A stretch of 51,317 nucleotides of DNA from Methanoregula sp. (lineage in GTDB: Archaea > Halobacteriota > Methanomicrobia > Methanomicrobiales > Methanospirillaceae), in contig JAPKXX010000093.1 in NCBI GenBank assembly GCA_026394595.1, positions 1 to 51,317 on the forward strand. The letters run 5' to 3'. The position numbers and the translations under genes were made by a program. Positions 1-9,918 of the stretch are shown in pieces; position 1 is the first letter of the stretch, and each line of letters opens with the position of its first letter. Below the pieces are notes generated by a model. It saw only the letters and a list, made by a program, of their open reading frames with translations. It was not told where the DNA came from and did not search any database.

Positions 1-2
1 GT

Positions 3-340
3 GAGTACGGGGTGCACCGCGCAGTATATCAAAAAAGTCAGCATGCTGCAATCGTGCATTCCCACCTCCTTACGCAGTCGCGGTTTCGCTTGTCCTTGAT
101 GAAGTCATCCCGAAAGACAATGAAGGTGGGATGTTCTGCCCAATTATCCGGGTGGTGAAAGGGCGCCCAGGTACGGATGAACTTGCAGAAAATGTTGCCC
201 GGTGTCTGGCTGTTGCCCGGTTGTTTAGCGTGGGGGCATGGGACGTTTGCAGCAGGAAAGACGCCTGATGAAACCTACGTTTTGACCTCCGTTGCCGAAC
301 ATTCCTGCCGGGTGCTTATAGTCTTTGAGGGGTTCAGGCA
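3..340 (+). pseudogene. class II aldolase/adducin family (L-fuculose-1-phosphate aldolase-like), 5'-truncated by window edge, two apparent frameshifts
   Basis: Frame 3 encodes EYGVHRAVYQKSQHAAIVHSH, frame 2 continues PPYAVAVSLVLDEVIPKDNEGGMFCPIIRVVKGRPGTDELAENVARCL, frame 3 again encodes GHGTFAAGKTPDETYVLTSVAEHSCRVL; together one class II aldolase with the HxH metal motif. Confidence 0.72.
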
Positions 341-364
341 GAAAAAAAAGAATAAAAAGTGTTC

Positions 365-1288
365 CTATTTTTGCTGCCTGGGTGGCTGCAGCAGCTGGAT
401 CTCCCGGATAATCTCACGGTGGAAGACAAGGAGCATATCGGAGATCATACCGAACATGAAGATCTCGATACCAACCACGATGAGCAGTACGGTAAGGATC
501 GTGAGTGGGATGTGATCAATGTTCCGGAACCATTCAAGGACAACATAAATCCCCGTAAGAATGCCCAGCAGGGTCGTAAACAGTCCCATCATGCCAAAAT
601 AAAACATCGGGTTGTTCACCCGCGCAAGACGGTAGATGGTGCTCACGATCTTGATACCGTCATGAAACGGCGATAGTTTTGTCGCGCCACCAGGACGACG
701 GGAATATCTTATAGGCACAACCATGATCCGCTGCCCGTTGCGGACTGCTTCAACTGAGATCTCAGTCTCAATCTCAAATCCCCGTTCCTTGAGATGCATC
801 TGCTGGATCGCGAGCTTGGTGAACGCGCGGTAGCCCGAGAGAATATCGTGAAGGTCCCGGCTGTGCGCGATCTTAAACAGGAGATTTAGCATGTGATTAC
901 CAAAGAGGTTGAGACGGGAAAATGACCCCTCCTCAGCGTTGATGAGCCGGTCACCAATCACCTGGTCAAATCCAAGAAAGAGGGGTGTTAACATTTTCTC
1001 GGAATCTTTTGCAGTGTATGTGCCATCGCCGTCCATCATCAGTATATAGGGCTGTTCAATGATCTCAAATGCCTCGATGATCGCATTGCCTTTACCCTTC
1101 CCTGACTGGGTACGGACATTGGCACCTGCCTCGCGGGCGGTTTTGACGGTATTATCCGTGCTCTTCCCGTCGACCACAAGGATGTTGTTATATCCCTGTG
1201 CCTTAAACTCCCTCACGACATTACCGATTGTCGGCCCCTCGTTTAATGTGGGGATCAGGACACAAACCTCATCTTTGTTGAATTTCAT
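365..1288 (-). CDS. family 2 glycosyltransferase (dolichyl-phosphate mannose synthase-like) with C-terminal TM helices
   Basis: MKFNKDEVCVLIPTLNEGPTIGNVV..VVDGKSTDNT..MMDGDGTY; start moved to 1288 because the longer ORF overlaps the DUF99 gene. Confidence 0.85.
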   Translation of the reverse strand: MKFNKDEVCVLIPTLNEGPTIGNVVREFKAQGYNNILVVDGKSTDNTVKTAREAGANVRTQSGKGKGNAIIEAFEIIEQPYILMMDGDGTYTAKDSEKMLTPLFLGFDQVIGDRLINAEEGSFSRLNLFGNHMLNLLFKIAHSRDLHDILSGYRAFTKLAIQQMHLKERGFEIETEISVEAVRNGQRIMVVPIRYSRRPGGATKLSPFHDGIKIVSTIYRLARVNNPMFYFGMMGLFTTLLGILTGIYVVLEWFRNIDHIPLTILTVLLIVVGIEIFMFGMISDMLLVFHREIIREIQLLQPPRQQK

Positions 1289-1327
1289 TGGTATAGTATT
1301 TTTTAACCAGTTGTCATAAGTGCTTCT

Positions 1328-1885
1328 ATGCATATCCCGAAGAAAGGGCTCCGGGCGCTCGGTGTTGCGGAAAGTTATTCCGGGCGGACACAATCGACCC
1401 TTGCCGGAGTGGTCATGCGTAAGGACATGCGCATTGATGGCATTGTATTCGGGACGGCGACTGTCGGTGGGATGGATGCCACCGATACTGTGGTCGGGAT
1501 GGTCCAGGCTCTGATGAGGCGGGACATCAATGTGATCATGCTCTCCGGTTGTGTGATCGCGTGGTTCAATGTGATCGACCCGGCAGTGGTCTTTCAGAAA
1601 ACCGGAATCCCGGTTATCGGGATCACCTATGAGGAATCTGATGGACTTTCCAAAGATATACTCCACCACTTTCCCCATGATACCTGTCGGCTTGCTGCGT
1701 ACGAACGGCTGGGTGATCGTATACCTGTGGTCCTGCACACCGGGCAGACTGTTTTTTTGCGCGGCTGGGGGATCGAACTTTCCGATGCCTCAAGGCTTTG
1801 CAATGATTTCACGCTCGAAGGAAAAGTTCCGGAACCTCTGCGTGTCGCACGACTCTGTGCACGCGGTTGTATGAAAAGGGAATGA
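1328..1885 (+). CDS. DUF99 (UPF0215) family protein
   Basis: GLRALGVAESY..LAGVVMRKDMRIDGIVFGTATVGGMDAT..IMLSGCVIAWFNVID. Confidence 0.8.
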   Translation: MHIPKKGLRALGVAESYSGRTQSTLAGVVMRKDMRIDGIVFGTATVGGMDATDTVVGMVQALMRRDINVIMLSGCVIAWFNVIDPAVVFQKTGIPVIGITYEESDGLSKDILHHFPHDTCRLAAYERLGDRIPVVLHTGQTVFLRGWGIELSDASRLCNDFTLEGKVPEPLRVARLCARGCMKRE

Positions 1886-1989
1886 TCCGCCCCAGAATCT
1901 GAAATACTGACTATGCCCCTAAAGGAGATTTCATATTTTATTGAAAGAAAATTTGTAGATTGACTTTAATGATCGGGAGTTGAAAAGAA

Positions 1990-2178
1990 TTGGTAAAACC
2001 TGCACCACTTGGACGTTGGGTCTGCCTTGAATGCCACTATATTTATGATCCTGCAAAGGGAGACCCCAAGGGGGGTATCCCCTCGGGGGTAGGATTCGAA
2101 GACCTCCCCGACATCTGGCGCTGCCCTGAATGCAATATACTCAAGATTAAAAAAGGAGTTTTTAAACGCCTGGACTGA
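1990..2178 (+). CDS. rubredoxin
   Basis: [39 protein letters not shown]; two CxxC knuckles and rubredoxin core; TTG start. Confidence 0.85.
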   Translation: MVKPAPLGRWVCLECHYIYDPAKGDPKGGIPSGVGFEDLPDIWRCPECNILKIKKGVFKRLD

Positions 2179-2689
2179 TCTCCTTTTTTATCCCTCTAAC
2201 CTTTATTGGCTGAATATCTTCATGGGAAATGATATGTATGGCGCGAGATGTCTGTCCGGATGCCGTATCAGCGATATCAACCTGCACGGTGTCGGCTGGG
2301 AAAAACGTCCCGTCAGTAAAATCCAGCGCGATCATCTCAGCCGGCGCCCACGTTGAACCGCTGCACCCCGTCCCGCCCATCCACTGCACGCCGAAATGGG
2401 AGGTGCTGATGAAGTCATGCCCGTTCATGGTCTCGATATTGCAGTTGACCAGTGCTCCGTTGCGGTAAAAGACTGTTTTTAAGTTTTTATTCTCGTAATT
2501 CTCCGTCCCCGTATGCTGGAGGATCACCCGGCTGTCATCATTCGGGTGGCCGGTGATCTCATCCACGCTCTCAATCGTCGTGATGACAAAGATCGCGGGA
2601 ATTGGGGATAGTTCAATGTTCATCGGAAGTAGGGTGAACAGGAGTAGGACAAGGGAGGGGGCATCAGATTTGCAGGGAAAGGTGGACAA
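2162..2689 (-). CDS. archaeal type IV pilin-like (DUF1628-like) C-terminal domain, N-terminus apparently degenerate
   Basis: [49 protein letters not shown] resembles archaeal pilin-domain proteins; no clear class III signal peptide. Confidence 0.5.
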   Translation of the reverse strand: MSTFPCKSDAPSLVLLLFTLLPMNIELSPIPAIFVITTIESVDEITGHPNDDSRVILQHTGTENYENKNLKTVFYRNGALVNCNIETMNGHDFISTSHFGVQWMGGTGCSGSTWAPAEMIALDFTDGTFFPADTVQVDIADTASGQTSRAIHIISHEDIQPIKVRGIKKEISPGV

Positions 2690-2882
2690 TCATAAATGCT
2701 TTTCATAAATATTTTAAAAACCTATTCAAATGATTCTGTTCTTTTAAAAGGCTCCGGATATTTGGATTGGTATCTGATTGATGTCTCTTTGATCATGATA
2801 ACCAGGTAAAAGGGGAGCAATCCAACATAAATATCGTAAATACATAGAGTTTGATAACAATTCGGTATCTGAAAGGTTATCG

Positions 2883-3848
2883 ATGGTTCCTACACCTGGA
2901 CTTCACACTACAGAATATAACAACAAGATTGCACGAGATTGCTATCTTAAGGGACTTGGTCTCGGCAGGGCCGGACAGCACGAAGAAGCGTTAGCAGCAT
3001 TTTCTGATGCCCTTACAATTGATCCTGGTTTTGCTCTTGCATATGTGGGGAGAGGGTTTGCCCTTGGCAAACTTGGCAGGTATGAAGAGGAGATCGCATC
3101 GTGTGACCAGGCGCTCGAGATTAATCCATCATGTATCGATGCCTTGAACACAAAAGCATTCGCGCTTGGGGTTCTTGGTCATTTTGACCAGAAAATAAGG
3201 TGCTGTGAGCAGGCATTGCGCATCGATCCCGAATCCGCCATTGCATGGAATAATATGGGAGTTGCGCTTGGGAAGCTGGGACAGTTCGAAGAGGAGATCC
3301 GCTGCTGCGACAGGGCATTGTCGTTGCGCAAGAGGTACATTTCGGCGTGGGTTAATAAGGGATACGCGCTGGGCAGGCTCAAGCGATACGAGGAAGAAAT
3401 CACCTGCTATGACCGTGCATTAAGGATCTATCCCTACTATTTTTCCGCTCTTTTCCAGCGGGGGGTCGCACTTTCAAAACTTAAGCGGCATACCGAATCT
3501 CTTGACATGTTCGACCGAGCTCTATCTATCGACCCAGATCACCCAAACGCGCTCTTTTTTAAAGGATTCTCGCTTTCTGCTCTGGGAAGGCATCATGAGG
3601 CAGTCCCCTTACTGGAGCAGGCGGTTGCGGATGATCCCTCCAATGCTGAAGCATGGGTGGTATTAAGCAATTCCTGTTTCATGCTTGGGAAACTGGATGA
3701 ATCAGCCAAGGCATTTGATCAGGCGTACTATATAGATGCGCGCGACGTGCGGTCCGGCATCGTCAAGAGCATGGTGATGATGAAAGCGGGAAGAATTGAC
3801 GACGCGATCCGATCGTTTTCCGAGATCTTCGGTATTTTAATGCGCTAG
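2883..3848 (+). CDS. TPR repeat protein
   Basis: about eight 34-aa repeats of the type AWNNMGVALGKLGQFEEEIRCCDRAL. Confidence 0.85.
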   Translation: MVPTPGLHTTEYNNKIARDCYLKGLGLGRAGQHEEALAAFSDALTIDPGFALAYVGRGFALGKLGRYEEEIASCDQALEINPSCIDALNTKAFALGVLGHFDQKIRCCEQALRIDPESAIAWNNMGVALGKLGQFEEEIRCCDRALSLRKRYISAWVNKGYALGRLKRYEEEITCYDRALRIYPYYFSALFQRGVALSKLKRHTESLDMFDRALSIDPDHPNALFFKGFSLSALGRHHEAVPLLEQAVADDPSNAEAWVVLSNSCFMLGKLDESAKAFDQAYYIDARDVRSGIVKSMVMMKAGRIDDAIRSFSEIFGILMR

Positions 3849-3928
3849 GTGCCCCGGTTGACGCAGTTCTGGGCGGACTTCAGTCGTGTGTCGGCGCTTA
3901 TTTAAGGCGATCCTGCACACTGAGCTGT

Positions 3929-5269
3929 ATGGATGCGGAAGAGTTTGTCAGGCGCCGGCTTGCCCAAAAGATTCCTGACTCTACTCTGGAACAATCGCTC
4001 GCTGACCATATTCGCTCGATCAAGCATTCAGATCCCGCCTATGCACAGATGCTTGCCCGTGCGATGATCGACGAGGTGAAGAACACCAGCAACCTCTCCG
4101 GGGATTTTTTTTCCTATGAACCGGCAGGGGTTACCATGGGGGAGTTTGGGGTGGGGTCCCGCGGTAAAGGGGATTTCTTTGCCCACCGGCAGATCGCCCG
4201 GATCATTGGAAAAACATCTGCATCAGTTGGTGTCGATGAGATGGATGATGCCGGAGCAGTTGAGGCTGAAGGCAAGTATATCATCTGTACTGTAGATGGT
4301 ATGCATTCCCGGCTCTCAGATTATCCCTTTCTTGCCGGGTTCCATGTCACACGCGCCACGCTCCGTGATGTGTACGTGATGGGAGCCCGTCCGATCATGC
4401 TCTTTTCAGACATTCACGTTGCGGATGATGGCGATGTTGCGAAGATTTTTGATTATACTGCGGGCATAACCACCGTTGGTGAGGCAATGGACGTACCTCT
4501 TGTCACCGGGTCAACGCTGAGGATCGGCGGGGATATGGTACTTGGGAGCCGCATGACTGGATGTGTCGGGGCGGTGGGTGTTGCCCAGCATCTCACCGCA
4601 CGTAAATCCACGCAGCCGGGAGATGTCCTGCTGATGACCGAGGGTGCGGGAGGCGGTACTATTGCTACCGCTGCTATCTATTCCGGCTTCAGCGAAGTCG
4701 TAGACTACACAATCAATCTCCATTTTCTTGATGCGTGCGAGATGCTGATGGAGAGCGAGGTATTTTCGTCCATTCACGCGATGACCGATGTAACCAATGG
4801 GGGGCTTCGCGGGGATGCATTTGAGATGGCACAGACTGCCGGCTGTCGGATTGTCATTGATGAAGAAGCCACTCGTGTCCTTGTTGAATCCCATGTGCGA
4901 AAGATGCTGGAGGAGCTCAGGATCGATTATCTTGGCGTATCTCTCGACGCCCTGCTGGTCGTTGCACCGCAGGACACCGCAGAGAAGATTTGCCGTGATG
5001 TAACTTCTGCGGGGGTTCTGATACGCGAGATTGGGTCTGTGGAAAAGGGGAAACCGGAGGCAGTTTTACGGGTTGATGGCAAAGAGCATGATTTCACCCC
5101 GCGTTTCCGGGAATCAGCATACACTCCTGTGAAAAAAGTTGTTGACATACAGGTGAACGATTTTGACAGAATGAAAGAAGGGGTGCTCCATGCATCTGAG
5201 GCGGCACTTAAAAAGAGGGATCGCATACTTTCGCGATTACGTAGCAGAAAGAATCAATACAGAAAATAA
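3929..5269 (+). CDS. AIR synthase-related protein (PurM/HypE/SelD-like fold)
   Basis: GSRGKGDFFAHRQIARII..DDAGAVEAEGKYIICTVDGMHSRL..VTNGGLRGD. Confidence 0.75.
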   Translation: MDAEEFVRRRLAQKIPDSTLEQSLADHIRSIKHSDPAYAQMLARAMIDEVKNTSNLSGDFFSYEPAGVTMGEFGVGSRGKGDFFAHRQIARIIGKTSASVGVDEMDDAGAVEAEGKYIICTVDGMHSRLSDYPFLAGFHVTRATLRDVYVMGARPIMLFSDIHVADDGDVAKIFDYTAGITTVGEAMDVPLVTGSTLRIGGDMVLGSRMTGCVGAVGVAQHLTARKSTQPGDVLLMTEGAGGGTIATAAIYSGFSEVVDYTINLHFLDACEMLMESEVFSSIHAMTDVTNGGLRGDAFEMAQTAGCRIVIDEEATRVLVESHVRKMLEELRIDYLGVSLDALLVVAPQDTAEKICRDVTSAGVLIREIGSVEKGKPEAVLRVDGKEHDFTPRFRESAYTPVKKVVDIQVNDFDRMKEGVLHASEAALKKRDRILSRLRSRKNQYRK

Positions 5270-5328
5270 TTTTTTCAAATTCGATTTTTTTGGTTTGTCG
5301 CATAATTTAATACGGGGGAATCATATCC

Positions 5329-6012
5329 TCATTTTGGTTTTATCCCGTTTACACAGATGTTATAGGCAAGTTGCGGCAGGCGCCGTTCCACGAATGGTTC
5401 CACCCTGCGCGCCAGTTGGAAGAGGGGATCGATCAGATTGATATGGGCAAATGAACACCATTTCATCTGGATACCGGAAAACCCGGCACGTGTAAACAGT
5501 TCATGCATTTCATCCTCGTTATAATAGTGTTCACCGAAGTTTCTGACGACAACGTGGCTTACCTTCATGATCTCACCGATCTGGTATATGGCGGGAATGC
5601 TACAGGTAAGCAGTTTCTTTCCCAAGGTGCAGAGCGCGATGTATCCGCCCGGTTTGAGGACCCGGAAAGCTTCATCAAGCATACCCTGCGGATCCTTCAT
5701 GTAACTGAAGGCGAGCAGGCTTGAGATAGCATCGAATGACCCGTCCCCAAAGGGGAGTCGTTCACCGGTCGCAATAACAAACTCACGGTCAGGGCACCGT
5801 CTCCGTGCCTGATGGATCATGCCCCTGCTGATATCAAGACCGACGGCATTTCCGCCCTCTGCAATAAATTTCTCAATAAAAAGTCCAGTACCACATCCAA
5901 TGTCCAGCAGGGTGCCGGTACTTGGCAGCGCATCAATAAGATGGCGGCTCAGGTGGGTGTGATAACACCTGCCCTGCGAACGGTCATAGTGGTGGTCATA
6001 CCTGTCTGCCAC
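5329..6012 (-). CDS. class I SAM-dependent methyltransferase
   Basis: LLDIGCGTGLFIEKF..FDAISSLLAFSYMKDPQGMLDEAFRVLKPGGYIAL; GTG start, homology-like sequence extends upstream (see findings). Confidence 0.82.
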   Translation of the reverse strand: MADRYDHHYDRSQGRCYHTHLSRHLIDALPSTGTLLDIGCGTGLFIEKFIAEGGNAVGLDISRGMIHQARRRCPDREFVIATGERLPFGDGSFDAISSLLAFSYMKDPQGMLDEAFRVLKPGGYIALCTLGKKLLTCSIPAIYQIGEIMKVSHVVVRNFGEHYYNEDEMHELFTRAGFSGIQMKWCSFAHINLIDPLFQLARRVEPFVERRLPQLAYNICVNGIKPK

Positions 6013-6053
6013 TTCATCATAGTGCCTCTGGATCTTTTCCTGCCTGCCGGTGG

Positions 6054-7055
6054 TTATGTGAACACCCCTCTGATCTCAGTAAGCATGGCACCGAGCTGGA
6101 TGAACTCGTTATTGCAGTGCCGGATCCGTGCGTCAGCATCCGCAAGAGCGATTGCAATATCAGGGTGGTTGTATTCACGGTGAGCGACTGCACGGATTTC
6201 GGAGAGGACTTCCTGACCTGAAAGCCCGGATTCGATCATGAGCGATTCAACATATTGCTTTGCTTTCCGCACGTCCCCGTTCCGGACAGCTGCGAGAGTG
6301 GCAGCAGTGGTAGTTGCGGTTTCTGATAAATCCATTACCGCAAGGTCGATTTTTTTTCCTGATTGCATAGCAAGCTGAAGGAGCATAATTGCACGGCGGA
6401 GATCACCTCGCGAAGCCTGTACAATGAGATCGACATGGTCATCGTTGCAACGATGCATGCCCCCACATCCAATTTCTTTTTGCCGTATCCCCACAAGATG
6501 CCGTTCCATCATTCCGCTTTCAATCGGGGCAAAAAAGAGAGGGAGGCAACGGGAGGAAATGGCAGGGAGGATTGCACTTGGATTTGTCGTTGATAGAATA
6601 AACCGGCAGGTACCGCTTGTCCGCTCCATGATCCTCCTGAGTGCCTGCTGTGCTTCACGGGTAAGCCTATGGGCATCTTCAAAGACCATCAGTTTGAACG
6701 CTGAATCAAGCGGGCGCATCGCCGCATAGGATTTTGTGATGTACTTGAAATTGGCAAGCAGACCCACCTGCTTCCGGAACAGGTGTGCATATCGCTCTTC
6801 CTGTTCAAGGTAATTCTTGCCCTGCAAAAAAAGGTCTGCGGTCTGGAATACTGAGGTGTTCATCTGCCAGTTTTCCCCATAGAGGCGTTTCGCGAGGCAC
6901 TGGATTGCCGACGTCTTGCCTGTTCCATGCTTTCCTGTCAGTATCAGATGGGGGATCGACCCTTTTTGAGCAAAGGCAAGGAGGTGGTCGATCACCTGCT
7001 CCTGACCGATGATCTCCTCCAGTGTATGAGGGCGGTACTTTTCAGTCCAGAGCAT
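6054..7055 (-). CDS. replication factor C small-subunit paralogue (AAA+ clamp loader)
   Basis: WTEKYRPHTLEEIIGQEQVIDHL, Walker A GKHGTGKTSAI, ISSRC; Walker B is VFEDAH. Confidence 0.88.
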   Translation of the reverse strand: MLWTEKYRPHTLEEIIGQEQVIDHLLAFAQKGSIPHLILTGKHGTGKTSAIQCLAKRLYGENWQMNTSVFQTADLFLQGKNYLEQEERYAHLFRKQVGLLANFKYITKSYAAMRPLDSAFKLMVFEDAHRLTREAQQALRRIMERTSGTCRFILSTTNPSAILPAISSRCLPLFFAPIESGMMERHLVGIRQKEIGCGGMHRCNDDHVDLIVQASRGDLRRAIMLLQLAMQSGKKIDLAVMDLSETATTTAATLAAVRNGDVRKAKQYVESLMIESGLSGQEVLSEIRAVAHREYNHPDIAIALADADARIRHCNNEFIQLGAMLTEIRGVFT

Positions 7056-7773
7056 GGGAGAGCCTCATTGTCATCTCACGTATTGCGTCTGTTAAAAGAT
7101 AATGGTTATCGAGTGAGGCGATCAGATCGATCCCTTCATTCTTTGAGAGTCCATAACAGGCATGTGTGATCTGGGGGAGGGCGCGTGTCAACTCATCCAC
7201 AATCGTAAGGCTTGCAGTGCGTGCAGTCCGGGAGAGCGGATTGAGATCGATTGCAACTACGGTTTTTCCCATACCAACCAGTGCTTCGCAACGGTCCCCG
7301 TCTTCGAGGGGTACAAGTACTACATCCGCGGAGAAGATGCCACCTCGCCGGCACCAAGCTCGGTCGTGATGGAGTGGTAACAGGCGCTCTGATTCGCCGG
7401 AAAAGACATCAGCGCCCGCCTCACAGAGAAGATGTTCTATCTGCTGTACCCGTTTCTCGGTCCTGTGGAAGAGGTTCACCTCTACAAGCGCCCCACTTGC
7501 CTTCTGGAGTGATGAGATCTCGGACGCGGCAAGAGCCGCTGTATTCCCATTGACGGAGATCACAGGATGGCGTGCTGATTTTAGCAGTGCAGCTGCCGTC
7601 CTTTCTGCGATACATGCACTATCGGTTGTCCGCTCACCAATCAGATAATCGAATGCCTCACCGCGCCCGTGCGCGGCGAGTCCTTCAGGAGTCACGATTC
7701 CTTTTTGTGCACAGCGTGCAAGGCGTTCCCTTGTTATCAGGGATCGGTACCGCGGGTGCGAAGGGGGAATCAT
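7042..7773 (-). CDS. 4-phosphopantoate--beta-alanine ligase (archaeal phosphopantothenate synthetase, COG1701)
   Basis: IPPSHPRYRSLITRERL..GEAFDYLIGERTT..VSVNGNTAAL; directly follows pantoate kinase. Confidence 0.85.
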   Translation of the reverse strand: MIPPSHPRYRSLITRERLARCAQKGIVTPEGLAAHGRGEAFDYLIGERTTDSACIAERTAAALLKSARHPVISVNGNTAALAASEISSLQKASGALVEVNLFHRTEKRVQQIEHLLCEAGADVFSGESERLLPLHHDRAWCRRGGIFSADVVLVPLEDGDRCEALVGMGKTVVAIDLNPLSRTARTASLTIVDELTRALPQITHACYGLSKNEGIDLIASLDNHYLLTDAIREMTMRLSHALD

Positions 7774-8633
7774 GAGATCTCCTCTACAACCCTTGCCCCT
7801 TGGGTAGCAACATGCATTTCATAGATCATACCAAACTGTGACAAAACACGTTTTGCGTTCTTCCCATAGGCAAAGACGCCATCTCCGAGCATTGTCATGC
7901 TGGCCGGTATACCCCTCTCATCGCATCGTTCAAGCACTTTTTGTACCTTGGGTGTCAATAGCCCGCTGCTTCGTGTAAATATTTGAGAACATCGGAAAAA
8001 ATTTTCTATATCAACTGGCCTGTAATCGGGAAATGCCAATTCGACTTTTTCCATCTGCTGCTGTGATCCAAGGATGGATGGTGTATGGATCGGTCCGAAA
8101 CTGACTGCGTATATGGGTTCAGGAAAACCGAAGTATCTCAAAACCGGTGCGGCAATACCAGCTGTTGTTCGCACAACAAACCCGCCACCGCGGCATGCTG
8201 ACACATCGCCAAGTCCAGTGCGGTGGTAGATCTCTGCTTCATGGGCGATAGTTGCAATCTTCATCTCTGTCATCCCGAGACCACACAACCGGTTCAGTGC
8301 AGTAAGTGTTGCGAGAAGAGCGGCAGCCGAGAGCCCGAAACCTGCACCAATCGGGAGCCGGCATTCGGTTGTAACCGATGCAGTGATCGAAAGCCTCTCC
8401 ATGGTAGAGGTTATCAGTTCCGATTCCCGTGAAATTTCATTGAGTGGTCCTGAGGGTGATCTTCTGCAGATGCATATGGAGATTTGTCCCGCCGGCTGCA
8501 CACGGGCAACAACGCCCTCGGTGATGACGATTCCGGCACCGATGCTGCCTGTTGTTGCCGCATCCTGTCCGATCACCCTTTTGAAATAGCCTGAGATATG
8601 ACCCGGACAGAATACGGAAACTGAAGGACCCAC
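7770..8633 (-). CDS. pantoate kinase (GHMP kinase family)
   Basis: VFCPGHISGYF..RLPIGAGFGLSAAALLATLTALN; 4-bp overlap with the next CoA gene. Confidence 0.85.
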   Translation of the reverse strand: MGPSVSVFCPGHISGYFKRVIGQDAATTGSIGAGIVITEGVVARVQPAGQISICICRRSPSGPLNEISRESELITSTMERLSITASVTTECRLPIGAGFGLSAAALLATLTALNRLCGLGMTEMKIATIAHEAEIYHRTGLGDVSACRGGGFVVRTTAGIAAPVLRYFGFPEPIYAVSFGPIHTPSILGSQQQMEKVELAFPDYRPVDIENFFRCSQIFTRSSGLLTPKVQKVLERCDERGIPASMTMLGDGVFAYGKNAKRVLSQFGMIYEMHVATQGARVVEEIS

Positions 8634-8757
8634 GATTACCCCCTCATTATACTTGAATTATGGTTCTGCTTTACTACCGTTAATAAAAAAAATTCTTTAC
8701 ATGGGTGTTGAAAAAGTGCGGGCCCAAGATAATGTACCCCCTTCAGGTCAGACCCTT

Positions 8758-9918
8758 TCAATGGTGTTCCCCAGCCGTTTCCATGAGTGCATTCCAGATT
8801 GCCAGCGCTACCTCCTCCTTCGACCCGGTAATGTCAGTACGGTTGGTGGATGTCAGGAGGGTAAAAGTACCTTGACTGCTTCCCATTGCTTCCGGAGTGT
8901 TGGTGACTACCATCAAAGCACCCTTTTTGAGAAGTACATGCGCCTCTTCCTCGGCATCCCATCCAAGTTTAAATGCTACTATCATGGGTTTAGAGGTCCT
9001 TATGACCTCATCGATAAGCTTTGGGAGCGGGGCAAGTTCAACAGCATGCGCTTTTCCGCTCGGGATCTTTCCTTTGATTTTTACAGGCGCGAAATCAGAG
9101 ATTGCCGCAGCGCTGATATAAATATCAGCACTATCACGGCCCAGGTACTGGATCACACCGTCATGCATCTCCTGCGCGGAATCTGCAAATATATTTTTTA
9201 CACAGGGAAAGGTATCCCGGTGTACAACGGTCACATCGGCACCCAACCGGAACGCCTGCAGTGCGATCTCCCGTCCCATCTGTCCGCTCGAACGGGTGGT
9301 AATTACCCTGATATCGTCGAGAGGTTCCCTGCATGGGCCACTTGTGACCAGTACGCGGAATCCCTTGAGCGGGTGCCCCAGCACCGCACGCTCGCTGAAG
9401 AGTATGATCTCCTCGATTCCTGAGATCTTTGCCTTCCCCTCTTCAACCTTCGGTTCTACGACCGTGACACCCCAGTGTTTTAACCGTTCAATATTGTCGA
9501 TCACAGCAGGGTGGCGGTACATGCTGTGGTGCATCGCAGGAACGATGACAATGGGAATACCGCTTCCAAGTGCTGTCGTGGCAAAGGTCGTTACCGGTGT
9601 GTCATCAATACCGTGTGCGATCTTACCAATGGTGTTTGCTGTACAAGGGGCGATTATCAGAAGATCTGCGGTACCTTCATCTCCGCAGTACGTGACATGC
9701 TCCACCATTCCTGTCAAACGACAGATTGCGGGTCTTTCCGAAGCGTAGGTGAGCGCGTCCGGATGGATGATACCTGCAGCCGCTTTGCTCATCACAACCT
9801 GGACTTCGGCACCGCGCCGACGGAGTGCATGGATGAGCCTGACCACTTCGACTGCTGCGATGCTTCCCGTGACGCCGATGACGATCTCTTTGCCCTGAAG
9901 GGTCTGTATGGTGGTCAT
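8758..9918 (-). CDS. coaBC: bifunctional phosphopantothenoylcysteine decarboxylase/phosphopantothenate--cysteine ligase
   Basis: IVIGVTGSIAAVEVVRLIHALRRRGAEVQVVMS..VLVTSGPCREPLDDIRVITTRSSGQMGREIA. Confidence 0.92.
   Translation of the reverse strand: MTTIQTLQGKEIVIGVTGSIAAVEVVRLIHALRRRGAEVQVVMSKAAAGIIHPDALTYASERPAICRLTGMVEHVTYCGDEGTADLLIIAPCTANTIGKIAHGIDDTPVTTFATTALGSGIPIVIVPAMHHSMYRHPAVIDNIERLKHWGVTVVEPKVEEGKAKISGIEEIILFSERAVLGHPLKGFRVLVTSGPCREPLDDIRVITTRSSGQMGREIALQAFRLGADVTVVHRDTFPCVKNIFADSAQEMHDGVIQYLGRDSADIYISAAAISDFAPVKIKGKIPSGKAHAVELAPLPKLIDEVIRTSKPMIVAFKLGWDAEEEAHVLLKKGALMVVTNTPEAMGSSQGTFTLLTSTNRTDITGSKEEVALAIWNALMETAGEHH

Noticed and set aside
1289-1738. N-terminal extension of the glycosyltransferase ORF
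   Set aside because: Non-homologous low-quality sequence antisense to the well-supported DUF99 gene; GT motif begins at the ATG at 1288.
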